From Mesostigma viride (lineage: Eukaryota; Streptophyta; Mesostigmatophyceae; Mesostigmatales; Mesostigmataceae): DNA of 64,000 bases. This document shows positions 38,760 to 49,482 of this stretch, piece by piece. Every line of letters begins with the position of its first letter. Within the stretch, counting starts at the first letter, position 1. The notes under the pieces were generated by a model. That model saw only the letters and a program-made list of their open reading frames with translations, had not been told where the DNA came from and did no database searches. Both the position numbers and the translations under genes were made by a program. The stretch spans positions 177,295-241,294 of the forward strand of contig RPFO01000368.1 in NCBI GenBank assembly GCA_009746045.1, in the 5' to 3' direction.

Positions 38760-39391
38760 CTGCCTGCCGGGCTTGAGGGCCGGGGCGAAGCTGCAGCCGG
38801 AGCTGCAGACGTATTGTAATTGCCGAGCGCAGCCGTCAGGCTGCGTTAATTGCGTCGATGGGCGTTTGCTCATCGTATATTGCGTAATAGCTTCGGAAAG
38901 TTATATCAGCATGTGCGTCGTAGAAAGACGCGTCGATTGTGATATTCACGGCTAAATTCGGTGCTCAAACGTGAAAGTTATGAGCTCCGCCGTCAGCCAT
39001 GGCTACCTCGTGGCTCGTGGCTGTTATTAGTCCTGAGGATAGGGAGTGAATGCGGTGTTCAAACTGAGCTAGGACCACTAGGTCGGCCATGCAGCAACAT
39101 CTGGATGTAGCTCATGGCAGGCTTACCTAGCTTTCTATAGGAATGTCCTTGGGGCCAGGCCAGGTCAGGGTGTGCCGCCCTGGTTGGCCAATTAAGCCGC
39201 TGGGGGCCGGCCACCAGACCAAGGGCGGTGTCGACCTGACTGGTGCGAGCAAGAGTGTCCTACAAGTAAGTAAGTAAGTAAGTACTTGCGTGTCATGCGC
39301 AAAGGCATGCCACGGAGTACTATGCTAATCTCATTAGAAAAATAATTACACAAAAGTTTAGACAAATATCGTCTGCATCATCCCCCAACCG
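38760..39391. other. Unassigned spacer, with a segment repeated at 43.4 kb
   Basis: No gene is supported. The stretch 39312-39390 (TACTATGCTAATCTCATTAG ... TCCCCCAACC) is nearly repeated at 43385-43463, and the similarity ends exactly where the TTAA-flanked element starts. A short (AAGT)n run lies near 39,263-39,283. Confidence 0.5.
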
Positions 39392-41098
39392 TTAACCCCT
39401 AAATGGTCTGGCTGCCGATTTTCCGCCTAAAACTGAGTTACAGCCGACACGTCGGCCCCTTCTCGGGGGACCAAATGCCGCGAAAACTATTGAGAATTAG
39501 GAAACGTTTAGCTGAGAAGATCGAAAGTTTATAATTTTCCTCACAGCATGGTACTAGGGTTTGCATACTTCTGACAAAGTTATAGAGGTGTTCTGGCCGG
39601 TCAAAGTACAAGGGGTCAGGGTACTTTTTCACGTACAACGTGCATTCCGGAAAACGACGACCTGGCCATGGCGGCTTGCGCCCACGCATGGCATTTACGT
39701 TTTCGTTCGAATTTTCTGACCAAACTCAGGAAATTGATTTTAAACGTCCTAAAGATGATACAGGCCAATTTTTGGTTCGCGGGAATGCCATTTGATAGGT
39801 GTCGGCAGCGTTCTTGCTGGAAAAAACTGCGATCAGGCCGGACGATAGAAACGTTGACAGCAATACCTTTCCGGCGTATTTTAAAGGATATATCGGTTTC
39901 TTTGTACTTTTTATGATACATAGTAGTCGTAAACGTGCAAGGGTGGCCAGAAATCGCCGAATCCAGTGACCATGCTGCACAACTTTGGTGTGCTGAAATG
40001 CGCCATTTTGCGGCCACCGCCTGGGCCAAGGTAACGCCATCCATGCCTGGTAAAGCTTAATCATCGTTTTCCTATCGATGTTTGACGTTTATATATACGT
40101 TCTAGCTTGTGTAGCACATTCTTTTCGCATTATTCATGCTCTTTCTTGACCCTGGCCTGGCCCCTTTCTAAAACACCCTTCTTAGATGCTTCCCTCAGTC
40201 AGTTGACCTGCCACAGGGTGATGGTGATAAGTTTTAGAGGCTGTATGGGTTTGAATACCTCCATATATGTTTGTTATACATTTCCCACACACATATTGCA
40301 TGAGTGTGAGGCAGTTGGCTGGTCTCTGTGGCATCATCAAGCATGTAACCGGTGAGTAGAAGCTTCCCATTGTCAGCATGTGCCACCAGGTGTGCTGGCC
40401 ATCACCTGGCAAGCTATAGCAGCTTAGGCCTAGTTTATCCTTGCTAGGGCAAGCTGAAATAGGCTTAAAATCACTAGTTTGTTGGTGGCTGCCTTCTAGA
40501 ATGCATGCCTTGCGTAGGGTATCCGTACCACGTTACCTACGTGCATGGACAAGGTGGCACCTGCACATAGGTGCCATGTAAGGGCAGTGTGATGATGCAG
40601 TTATGTTTCCCCATCATTGTGGAAGGGAAATGTATTGTGTGGCATGGTTGGGGGCCATATTAGTAGGTATTAGTAGGTAGTATGCCCACTCCTACCCCCT
40701 TGGTTGCTTTTTACCAACGGTACCCCTATGGGCTGTACTGGGTGTAACTGCTGGTATACCCACCCAAATGATGACCCCAATGGCTCAAACTGTTCAGCAA
40801 CTAATTGTTTATCATCCCTGAAGTGGTAGGTGCCTAGCTCTTACAACATAATTCAAAATGCACATTCTACCAAAAATGAAAACGCTCGTCTTGACCCCCC
40901 TGACTTTGACGGCAGTTATACATGGCCTACCCTGCATATATGTAAGGTTGTGATATACCAACCCGAAGGGCAACTCATGGACATGCTTGGCCCCCAAGGA
41001 CAGCCATTGGATATGGGTGGGTTGGATGGCATCTGGTTTGCAAAATTGTGAAGTTACAGCCGATGCATCGGCAGTATTTCTGCCCATTTAGGGGTTAA
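39392..41098. mobile_element. TTAA-flanked element with piggyBac-like inverted ends
   Basis: The element has TTAA at both borders (39392-39395, 41095-41098) and terminal inverted repeats CCCCTAAATGG / CCATTTAGGGG just inside. Subterminally each end carries AGTTACAGCCGA followed by a GCCGA/TCGGC hairpin, in direct orientation. TTAA duplications with ends starting CCC are typical of piggyBac transposons. The 1.7-kb interior has no transposase I can recognise, so it is probably a non-autonomous derivative. Confidence 0.6.
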
Positions 41099-41447
41099 GC
41101 ACTAGATGGGGATGTAATCCTCATCCGCCGGAGTGTCCTACAAATGCTATCCTATGCTGCCTAATCTCGTCCGAAATGCGAGGCATACCCTGATACAAAG
41201 ACACCTGCTGAGAAGCCATGCCCTAACTAGACTTTGTATAGAGTATAGACTAGCCATGCTGATCTTCCCCCCTATATGTCGGGGCGCCTTTAGGTAGGTG
41301 CCTGAATAATACATAGTGGTGTGCAGGTGCACTTTGTGCTCTGCATGCATGTATAGTTTACCGGCACCCTACCCTCATTGCAGGAAGTAGCCCAGAGTGT
41401 ATTATAAGCCATGTATACCCTTTCTCAGGGATATGTGTTACATATAT

Positions 41448-42295
41448 TAAAAAAAATAATTACTTACAGCAGAGTGAAATCACTCAAACCAAAGCAAACG
41501 CCCAGCTATAAACCTATATACAGAGCCATGTCAAAGCTCTATACTACGATATAAGACCAATGGAAACGCCTAACGGGAGGAACCTAATAGCCCTGCTGCA
41601 CCGCAAAATCAGCCCGCGTACGGCGGAGCATGATGTCAGCCATGGCCCGAGTCAGCGCCACCGACAAGCGCTGACGCCAATATGACGTCCAGGTCCGCGC
41701 CGACCATGGGGCCCGCTGGCCCTCCAGGTCCAGCCGGTCCTCCCGGAGCCGGCAGCACTCCTTGAAGAAGGCGGAGGTCAGGGGCCCCATGGCCCCAAAC
41801 TCCTCCAGGACAAAGGGCACCACACGATGGTGCCCGACGTCGCCGTAGGCCAGGAGCTTGGCCCGCTCCGCCCGGTCCGCCGTGTAACCTGCCGTGAGGG
41901 AGGCCCCAGCCACGTGGCTAAGAGCCAAGGGCCGCGCCACCGAAACGTCAATAAGCAGATGCCGGCCACCCCCCTCAAAGTCCAGCACCACGATGTCAGG
42001 CCGGTGGTTGGGGGAATAGAAGGCAGCGCCATCCGCATCCTCGGACCGGATGTTCGCGTGGGGGAAAACCGACCGAATCATGGCGAGCACCACCGTCAGG
42101 AGGACAGTGTGCAAATACAAATACCAATTCTGATTCTGTTGGCCCCCCATGCAGGCAAGGTAGTGAGTCCCCGTGGGATCCAGCGGCTGCCCACAGCTAC
42201 CACAAGGCCGCCCGGCCGGAACAAGAGGCTGCGGGGCAAATAGCTGGTGCCGGAGCGCCACCGAGTAGTGGCTGGGAGCCAAGGCGGGAGCCAAG
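41448..42295 (-). mobile_element. 5'-truncated LINE fragment with 13-bp target duplication
   Basis: The fragment is bracketed by GTGTTACATATAT at 41435-41447 and 42296-42308, an exact 13-bp target-site duplication. Its 3' end (left side, minus strand) has a short TAATTATTTT tail, unlike the AATTC tail of its host element. It carries only the 3' end of an RT ORF. Confidence 0.85.
41584..42294 (-). pseudogene. C-terminal part of a LINE reverse-transcriptase protein
   Basis: An intact 236-codon frame runs from the truncation point to a stop. It begins after the polymerase core, which is missing. A Cys/His cluster (CGSCGQPLDPTGTHYLAC, residues about 32-49) is followed by HRPDIVVLD and HLLIDVSVARPLA, the D...D-V spacing of the PD-(D/E)XK-like nuclease segment often found at the C-terminus of algal and fungal RT ORFs. 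The tail (WRQRLSVALTRAMADIMLRR) is helical and basic. Without the RT palm and fingers it cannot copy RNA. The nuclease reading rests on pattern alone. Confidence 0.65.
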
Positions 42296-42352
42296 GTGTT
42301 ACATATATACTCCCAACGGAGTAATGTTACGATTCAATTCAATTCAATTCAA

Positions 42353-42603
42353 TAATTCCGTTGGCGGAGTACATGTAGCACATATCCCTGAGAACCTGGG
42401 CATATCAAGGAGACAACCAGCACAGGCCAGAAATCGATCGGGAGAATCCGGACCATGGTAGCTCGAGCCTGCCGTTATCTTGTCCGCGTGTTCGAGGGCG
42501 TTCAGGATGATGAAGATGAATGGTGATGGAAATGTGTATCAAGGAGACAACCAGCGCAGACCAGAAATCGGGAGAATCCGGACCATGGTGTATCCTTGTG
42601 CAT
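42353..42603. repeat. Minus-strand retroposon end plus a 50-bp direct repeat
   Basis: A decayed minus-strand 3' end (TTGGCGGAGTACATGTAGC) follows the tail of the preceding element. The stretch ATCAAGGAGACAACCAGC...GAATCCGGACCATGGT occurs twice, at 42404-42459 and 42538-42589, with small differences. No gene is seen. Confidence 0.6.
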
Positions 42604-43233
42604 TGACACACTGGACGACTTGACCTTGACGCAGCAACAACGGCGACGGGAGCTATGGCCGACCTACCTCCAGCTTCGGCAGACGGCGGGGCAGAAGCCG
42701 GTCTACTGGAAGGGGGCGGACATCTACGTCGCCCACAAGCCCTGGCAGGCGACCCCTGCCGCCCCAGCCACCCCAGCCACCCCAGCCTAGGGAATATATA
42801 GCAGTAGTGTAGATTAGAAAGCTTAGTGACGTGGCCATGTATGCCTACGTGATGGGCCCACACCCGCCCTTGCAATAGCCGTAGCAATTTCGAGTCATGC
42901 TTTGCCCATGCAGGGAGTTACTCTCTGCTGAGAGGCCATGTGTACCCCAGCTATATAGCCACATACCTTCCACCCCATATGTCATGCAGGCCTTCTAGGC
43001 CCTCTCCTCAAGCCGCCTTGTGTGCCTGTGCTTGTTTAGGAGGCATGAACCATCATGGAGGTGCAGGTGCACCTAGTGCACCCAGAGCAGGTGATAGTTG
43101 TACATCCTACACCTCAGTGCAGGTTGTCGCCCTGATTGTATTACAAACCCATGGATGCCCCTTTCTCAGGGCTATGTGTTACATATGCTCCCCACGGAGC
43201 TATGATTTTAATTAATTAATTAATTAATTAATT
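42604..43233 (+). mobile_element. 5'-truncated ORF1-only retroposon, plus strand
   Basis: It starts in the ORF1 C-terminal domain (LTQQQRRRELWPTYLQLRQ ... PVYWKGADIYVAHKPW), stops at 42,790, and has the subfamily I 3' UTR, hairpin GCTCC-CCAC-GGAGC (43187-43200) and a (TTAA)n tail to 43,233. The closing pair G-C here replaces A-T of other copies. Confidence 0.8.
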
Positions 43234-43384
43234 GTGCATTGAAATTATGTCTGGCTTACGTGTCTAGAGCGACTAGATGACCTAGACGGTGGGGCCGGAA
43301 ACAGCATGCCGCCTGGGCATATGGCTATTCTGGGCTACTATCAGTCTGGGCTACTTCCTTCGGAGTACTATATGAGCTAATATG

Positions 43385-43463
43385 CGGAGCACTATGCTAA
43401 TCTCATTAGAAAAATAATTACACGAAAGTTACAAATATCGATCGTCTGCATAATCCCCCAACC
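43385..43463 (+). repeat. Dispersed segment shared with 39,312-39,390
   Basis: About 79 bp nearly identical to the left flank of the TTAA-bounded element. It shows that the flank is itself a dispersed repeat. Nothing else is supported between 43,234 and 43,733. Confidence 0.65.
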
Positions 43464-43733
43464 ATATATAGTATTGTCTGAGTCCTTGATATCGTATTGC
43501 TTGCTTGATATCGTATTAGCTTGATTTACGGTTTACGGTGTGACGAGCTATGGATGCCGAGAATGCTCATAACTTTTTCATCCCGGCATGAAATTTGGTC
43601 GGGTAAATTGCAGTAGATGCGCATTTTGATGACGAACACGATGATATAGTTTTCAGCCGCCATCGCCCAAGATTTAGCGCAATATCATAAAACGCAGCGC
43701 AGGCAGGGAATTCGTATTTTCCGGAATCTAGCC

Positions 43734-45117
43734 ATGGCGGAATCACCATCAGCCGCCTCCCACTCCCCCGCCGATGGGGAGGATTCAGCGCCTCATACCA
43801 TTACGCAACTAGTCGACGCTGTGGATCGACACCATTGCGACCCAGCCACCGCCTGCTGAAGCCGCCATTAACGTCTCGTCTACTATAAGCGGCATTGCGC
43901 CGGCCCAGCCGACGAGATGGACAGCCAGATCCCTCGATCCGCCTTCGGCTCCTTTTTCCAGCGAGGATATCCGTGAGGACGACCCCCTTGACGACGACGA
44001 AGACGCCATCGACGACGCTGAGTTTAACCCAAGGGACTTCATGCCTGGCGAGGCTGTCGCCGAGCACCGGTTCTTTTCGCTTACCGCCGAGCAGGCGCAG
44101 GCTATCCTGCACCACCTGAACGCCAACAAAATTCCGATCTATTTTCCTAGCACGCTGGGCGAGACTATTTCAGTGGACGAGCTCGCCGACATGGATGAGC
44201 CACAGCTTCGACTTTCTGTTTTCCTGAGCCACGCGCAGGCCCCTTGCCTCCGAGCACTCTTTGCCGCTTTCGAGGATCGACGCCGAGCACGGCACCGCCA
44301 ACCGGCCCCCGATGCTTCCCCGGAAGCAGACCTGCACAAGCTCAACCAGAAAGTCGCAGCCATGGCTGCCCAACTCGGCGCCTTGTCCACCGCTATCCGC
44401 CACGACACTGCTGAGCTCCACTCCAGCATTGCCGAGGTCAAGGCCGCCTTGACCAGCCCGCCCCAGCCAGCCGCCCCCCCACCTACCAGCTACGCTAACA
44501 TGGTGAAGCAGACGGACATTGCCAACCTGATGGAGGATGCTGCACGCAGGCCGCGGGGCTGCAGCCCACAAGACTGCTGTCGAGGAGGACCTACGCTCGC
44601 GCAGTATAGTGGTCCGGTATTTCGAGGTCGCGCAGCAGCCAGAAACGGACCTGATGCTAGCGCAACGCCTGTACCACAGCCCGGTCATTGTGGGCCGGCT
44701 GTGCACTTGCGCAACGAACGCATATCCGCATTGAGTCGGCCGCCTGCATGGATGGCGGGCCAGCCTGGCCCCATCCGGGTGACCTTCGCGAATGTGGCCA
44801 TGCAGCAAGGTGAAGGTACTCCAGGCCCGCAAGCTCCTGGGCGGGAGAAACGCGCCGGGCCTCGACGACCTACTCTCCCCGGCCCGGCCAGCTCGTCATC
44901 AAGAACGGCTTGCTGGGCAGCGACGTGGCGGGTCAGGCGCGATGGCATCCGCAAGGTCTACGTCCGCCTCGTCAACGATACCCCCGTGCTCTTCATCGAC
45001 GGTCAGCGCACGGATGTGCAGGCTCCTAACAAGCGGCACAAGCCGGGCCGTACCAGGCACGCCCCAGCTGCATCATCATCGTCTACGCACGTCCCGGGTA
45101 TGGATGGCGCCCGGTAA
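43734..45117 (+). pseudogene. ORF1 of a second LINE family, frameshifted
   Basis: An ATG at 43,734 (MAESPSAASHSPADGED) opens a frame broken after about 40 codons. The main frame resumes upstream of 44,041 and gives an acidic region, a helical domain (LTAEQAQAILHHLNANKI, ELADMDEPQLRLSVFLSHAQ) and a coiled coil (LNQKVAAMAAQLGALSTAIR). Further shifts near 44,540, 44,735 and 44,820 scatter the C-terminal RRM-like part (SIVVRYFEVAQQPETDLM; RVTFANVAM; VKVLQARKLLG) over other frames, and the last part (GIRKVYVRLVNDTPVLFIDG) returns to the first frame. The layout coiled coil, RRM-like, C-terminal tail is that of LINE ORF1p. It lies just upstream of an endonuclease ORF, as in an L1-type element, but differs from the ORF1-only family. 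Confidence 0.6.
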
Positions 45118-45574
45118 GGGCACACCCGGCTCGCGGCCTCGCGGTGCGATAGGCTTTGGGCATACATAGCCTTTAATAAACAAGCCCCTTTCCATCCTCG
45201 ATCATGTCGCACCGTGCGAGCATGATGAGGATGCAAGGTCGCGCCAGGCACGCCACGGTCAACCTTCCCGCCAATTTACCAGCCTCAAACGCCTCTTGGC
45301 CCGCCTTGAGCGGGATGAGGCCGGCCCAGTCGACACGCCGGCGACCCCATGCAGCCAGGACGGAGACGACGCATATCCGCCCTGAAAAAAAGACTCCATG
45401 CGTTGACAAGCATTAACCCCATGCAATCGCCACCCTCCCCCTCCCCCTGCATGACCCCCCCCACCCCCGGCCACCCCCACCTCGATCCAGCACTACCCTT
45501 CTCCACCCCCACCCCCACCCCCACCCCCACCTGGGTACCCCCCCGCTATTTAGCGTATTATAATAGGGCAACGG

Positions 45575-46689
45575 CCCATTCTTGGTATTGCAGCAAGCTT
45601 TAATGTGCGCACCCTCCCTGCAGATCCTCAGTTCTACGAGCGCGGCGGCACCCAAGCACGCCACCGCGTCGACGAGCTGATCGCCTTGTGCGCCGACAAC
45701 AAGATCGCTGTCCTCGGGGTCCAGGAGCACCGACGCACCGTTGACCCGCAGCAAGGGGTCAACGGTCTGCTGGTCGACGACCTTCGTGCGGGCTGGCGGT
45801 TCCACTATCTATATGGTGGCGGCGACGCGCCGGGTCAAGGTGGTGTGGGCCTCTTGTGCTCGCCGGCAGCATCAGAGCAGCTCCAGTCCATCGTGCTGCG
45901 GTCCCCGCGTGTGCTAGTGGCCACTTTTTTGGCCACTGAGGGCCACTCACACCACACGCTAACCGTTATCGTGGGATATGCACCACACGCGGGTCGAGCT
46001 CAGGCGGAACGTGAGGCCTTCTTCACCGCCCTCAAGGAGGAGGAGGCCAACACCCCAGCTCGGCACTATCTGGTTATGCTGCTCGACGCCAACACCACGC
46101 TGCCAGTTGGCACTGGAGGCGCTCAGTACTCCCCAACCAACACGACAGCCAACGGTAACACGCCTTTATTTGCGAATCTGCTGGCAGAATCTGCGGCTGG
46201 TTGCATGCAATGCTTCTTTCGCACGCCCCGCTGAGCAGCTTGCCACCTTTTTTGGGCCGTCGGATCGGGTGGTGTGCCTTGACTATGTCTGCGTACGTCG
46301 GGCTCAGCGCCCCTCAGTTGTCGATGCTCGCGTCCTGCATGCAAGATTCTGTCAGCACGGTGGAATCTGATCACCGTCTCGTGCTCGCTCGCATCAGCTT
46401 GCGGTTTCCTGGGGTGAAACCGTCGCGACAGCTGGAGCCTCAGCCAGATCTGAAGGTGCTCCGGATTGTGCTGAAGGATGCCGACAAGATGTCAGCAGCA
46501 GAGCAGGCCGCTATGTCGCACAGGGATGACTTTCTGGCCGTCTTCGACGCCAGGGCCGGCAGCCGACAGCAGTTACACGCCATTCCGCCGCCGGGTGACA
46601 TTTCAGTGATCCTCCGCGGTGTCGCTGCCAAGTATCGCCCGGCTGCCCGCCCCCTCCCCACCTTCACTATACTTTTCGTCCGAGGGTAG
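45575..46689 (+). pseudogene. APE-type LINE endonuclease domain, two frameshifts, RT missing
   Basis: This is the N-terminal endonuclease of a LINE ORF2, which nicks target DNA for reverse transcription. Motifs of the exonuclease-endonuclease-phosphatase fold are visible: ASFNVRTL (Asn), LGVQEHRR (catalytic Glu), GGVGLLCS, VIVGYAPH, LVMLLDANTTL (Asp/Asn), DYVCVRR and SDHRLV (Asp-His). The first frame runs to about 46,205, the next part is in another frame (to about 46,345) and the SDHRLV part in the third, so two indels disable it. About 100 residues of linker follow, then the sequence changes abruptly at about 46,680, before any RT motif. The element is 3'-truncated or cut by a later event. 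Confidence 0.75.
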
Positions 46690-47175
46690 TAAAAAGGATC
46701 CGAGGCGTAAATTACGAGGTCTTATCTTACTACCTAGATCCGAGGCGTGAGATCCAACGCCGTAATCATTACTACGTAGGATGATAGGTAGTAATTTTAC
46801 TAGCCGTAAGTAAGAGTAACGTTACGACTGCACATCTTTGGTAGTACATTACCGACAGAGTAAATTACCGCGACGGGTCTTGGTTGGTAATCTACCACCT
46901 GTAGATTAGGTGCCAGTGATCCGATGCTGTAAGATACGTTTCAGTAAGTTACTTCGGGGATCTTTGCCTGTACACGGCCAGATGGATAATTATATTGTAA
47001 TGGAGAAGTGGGAGAACGTGCGTGTCTATTAGCAAATGCAGCGATCGAAATATAAAAATGTAGTTATCAGCCTTTTTCGCCTATTCAGCAGTTGTCGTTG
47101 TCGGCCGTTGTCAGTAAGCGGCTATAGATTATGTGTGCTGGGGCCGGTGAAAAGACGCTAGCAAAGTTCGTCTGA
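46690..47175. other. AT-rich non-coding stretch
   Basis: No gene is seen. The stretch is dense in short motifs such as GTAGTAA, CCGAGGCGT (twice, near 46,700 and 46,740) and TTAC/GTAA, and could be the end of an unrecognised DNA element or a promoter region for the gene that follows. No terminal repeat partner was found in the window. Confidence 0.4.
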
Positions 47176-48286
47176 ATGGCGTCCAATAGAGGGGATTTTA
47201 TTGTTAGTGGATTGTTGGACGAGGAGAAGGCGAGGTTGCTGGCGGAGAATGCGAAAGAGCAGAGGGAAGCAGCGGAAGCCGTGCGTGGAAGATGAGGTAA
47301 CGGGATGGAGTGTGGGCCCTGGCTTCTGGTTATGAAATGATGGCGGTTGCAGGCCAGCCGTGCTCGCTGGTAATGGGTGCGTGGTGTTGAAATCCAAGTT
47401 CTGCGCGTATTCTGTTTTTTGGTCAATGATTGAAGGGATGTCGCCTTGTTTTATTTTTGTGCATCTGCGTCCCGTCGTGACTGCCTCGTCATGGACGCCC
47501 AGGGGTAGAAGTTCGAACGAGGGAATGATTTTTCAAACGCCTGGATATGTTATGATAGTACGAATAAATGGTAATGGGTAGAGGCGGCCAAAATTTTGTT
47601 GGAAGTGTGCCAACGCCGCACATACGACTTGAACAACCCTAGGTATCTTAGGAAAAGGAAACACGGATACGTCGGAGTGGAGGAAGAGGAAGACGATGAC
47701 GATGGTGAAGACGGAGAGGTTTACAATGGAGGCCTTGAGAATGGGGAGACATTGAAGCAGGAGAGCAGGGTAGCGGTGAGTGGCCCGTCATGAATTACAT
47801 TGTGGTTGCAGTTGTTAGCGAGGCGTGTTGATTGCTTCTTGCCGCGGGTAATCGCTAGCGTGCATAACCTTCTTTTTTCAACAGGTGTTCTGGTGCATTG
47901 ACTGCCGCAAAGCAATTAATGGGACTGATTATGTGCCTATCATGCCGTTTGGGAATCATACATTGCCAACATTTCGTGTTTAGAAGGCGCGCCTTCAGAA
48001 GCATATTCAGCACCGCACGAGCCAGGTGCTGAAGGCGTGCTTGGAGAGGAAGGGGTATAAAGTGCGCATGACCGCATCGAAGAAGAAGAAGCAGCAGGAA
48101 TCGGGCAAGACCATGATAACCGAGCCAGGATTGGCTTTCGTGCATGCAGTACATGGTGCGGCGCAGGCAGTGAATGCTGCATCGATTGCAGCGGTGCAGC
48201 CTGTGGCCATGGCGGTGCAGGGCGCGGGTCCTGAAGTGTGGGCGTTGGCGAAGCAGATTCACGATGCTGTCATGGCCACGTTGTGA
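47176..48286 (+). CDS. Three-exon gene of unknown function, internal stop in exon 3
   Basis: Exons 47176-47280, 47584-47775 and 47885-48286 join in phase 0 at GTGCGT, GTGAGT and a CAACAG acceptor. Exon 1 codes MASNRGDFIVSGLLDEEKAR and a helix; exon 2 has KILLEVCQRRTYDLNNPRYL and a strongly acidic stretch; exon 3 begins VFWCIDCRKAINGTDYVPIM, a possible zinc-binding Cys pair. A TAG at 47981-47983 ends the protein at about 131 residues, but the same frame stays open for another 100 codons (KARLQKHIQHRTSQVLKACL, then a Lys-rich run). Either the short form is real or this is a one-mutation pseudogene. I do not recognise the family; a transposon accessory protein is possible. Confidence 0.45.
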
Positions 48287-48364
48287 AGCCAAGGAATGGG
48301 TGTTGGTTCCAGTCAGGTGCCTCGCCCGGAGGAAGCTTTTCTGCTGTAAGCAGAGGTGCGGCAT

Positions 48365-48460
48365 CAAGCATTTGCAATCGCCATGAGAGCAGTGGAGATG
48401 TCAGCGGCATGAAGCATTTGCAATCGCCATGAGAGCAGTGGAGATGTCTGCGGCATTGGG
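48365..48460 (+). repeat. 46-bp tandem duplication
   Basis: The segment AAGCATTTGCAATCGCCATG...GGAGATGTC(A/T)GCGGCAT occurs twice in tandem, with one base difference in the second copy. It lies just 3' of the preceding gene and looks like a recent replication-slippage event. Confidence 0.85.
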
Positions 48461-48723
48461 AGATCTGCAGACAATTGCAGGAGGACATTGTGCGGTACGC
48501 TTGTAGGGTGTATGCTGTGTTGTTCCGCTCGCTAATGGACATGTGCCCCTGTAACCTCTTCCAGGCTAGTATCTGCTATCCACCTCTTCAGGCTTGAAAA
48601 GTAAATTGCTGTACGGTTCACAATTGGCATGGCTTGACATGCACGCGTCCTTGACTGTGGTCTGCATGGGTTTGGGGTTTAGCGGTTTACATCAGACTCT
48701 GCTGTGTGTCTGCTTAATCAGCC

Positions 48724-49200
48724 GACGTGTCACATGGGGACAGCAACGGCGCTGGGATGCAGCCCGGTGTGAATGCGAGTAAGGTACGCGCTGTCATGCA
48801 TGGCGGATGGGGCGTGGAAGCCACGACCCACGTTTTTGTGTGTGCACGGGGGGCTAGGGGGCAAGTCGTTGTGTTGCTGCCATCCATATGGCCATGGATA
48901 TGCGGGAAGCTTTCCCTGTACCCATACTTAATGATGCATGGACTGGTTGTGACAGCCAAGGGTTTAGCTGTCGTGGGTTTGCTGAGTGATCATGGCAGTC
49001 TGCTAGGCTGGTGCTAGAACAGCAATAGCGCGGTTACTGCTATGTCTTGCCCGTGCTAACTGATGCTGCAGCCATGCGTGGAGCGCGAATCGTCCCGAGA
49101 GGAGAAGGAGGAGGCGGGGCCGGTGCACCCATGGGCAGGGCCGGAGAAGAAGGACGCGGAGCACCCAGTGTGGGAGAAGGAGAAGGCGGGGAAGCACTGA
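48724..49200 (+). CDS. Two possible exons of an unidentified host gene
   Basis: A candidate exon (about 48,724-48,783) is bounded by AATCAG and GTACGC. A second (about 49,072-49,200) follows the acceptor GATGCTGCAG and reads ESSREEKEEAGPVHPWAGPE and on to EKEKAGKH and a stop, Glu/Lys-rich. The splice signals are reasonable but the exons are short and low in complexity, and the family is unknown. They could be further upstream exons of the gene ending at 49,602, or chance. Confidence 0.3.
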
Positions 49201-49235
49201 AGCTCCACCCCATGTCAGGCCTCTAGTATAGGTGC

Positions 49236-49355
49236 CAGTTAACTAAACCCATGCACGTGCAGGTTGTAGCTCAGAATGTATTTAAAATCATATGCCCCTT
49301 TTCAGGTATATGTGTAACAGTGACTCCCAACGGATATATGTTCCTAATTTATTAA
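49236..49355 (+). mobile_element. Retroposon 3' end fragment
   Basis: About 115 bp match the last part of the subfamily I 3' UTR (GCAGGTTGTAGCTCAGAATG ... GTGACTCCCAACGGATATAT). The terminal hairpin has lost its right arm, so this is an older copy than those at 37 or 42 kb. Confidence 0.65.
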
Positions 49356-49482
49356 ATTCTTACTGAATAATTGTTGTCTTTATGAACCCATGAAGAGCAA
49401 AGCCCGGTGGGGAGTACATGTAACGCATTACCACGAGAAGGGGTCCCCACACCGCATTTCTTCGCTCTCTGTTCCTATGCAG

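Larger units (their letters stand above)
41205..42352 (+). mobile_element. Subfamily I retroposon 3' end, split by an insertion
   Basis: The plus-strand 3' UTR (41,205-41,447) continues after 42,308 with ACTCC-CAAC-GGAGT (42309-42322) and the AATTC-repeat tail. An 848-bp fragment of another LINE separates the two parts. Removing that fragment and one target copy restores the family consensus at this point. Confidence 0.8.

Noticed and set aside
39616-40064. Transposase in the TTAA-flanked element
   Set aside because: The open frames there lack any DDE or piggyBac motif I can recognise.
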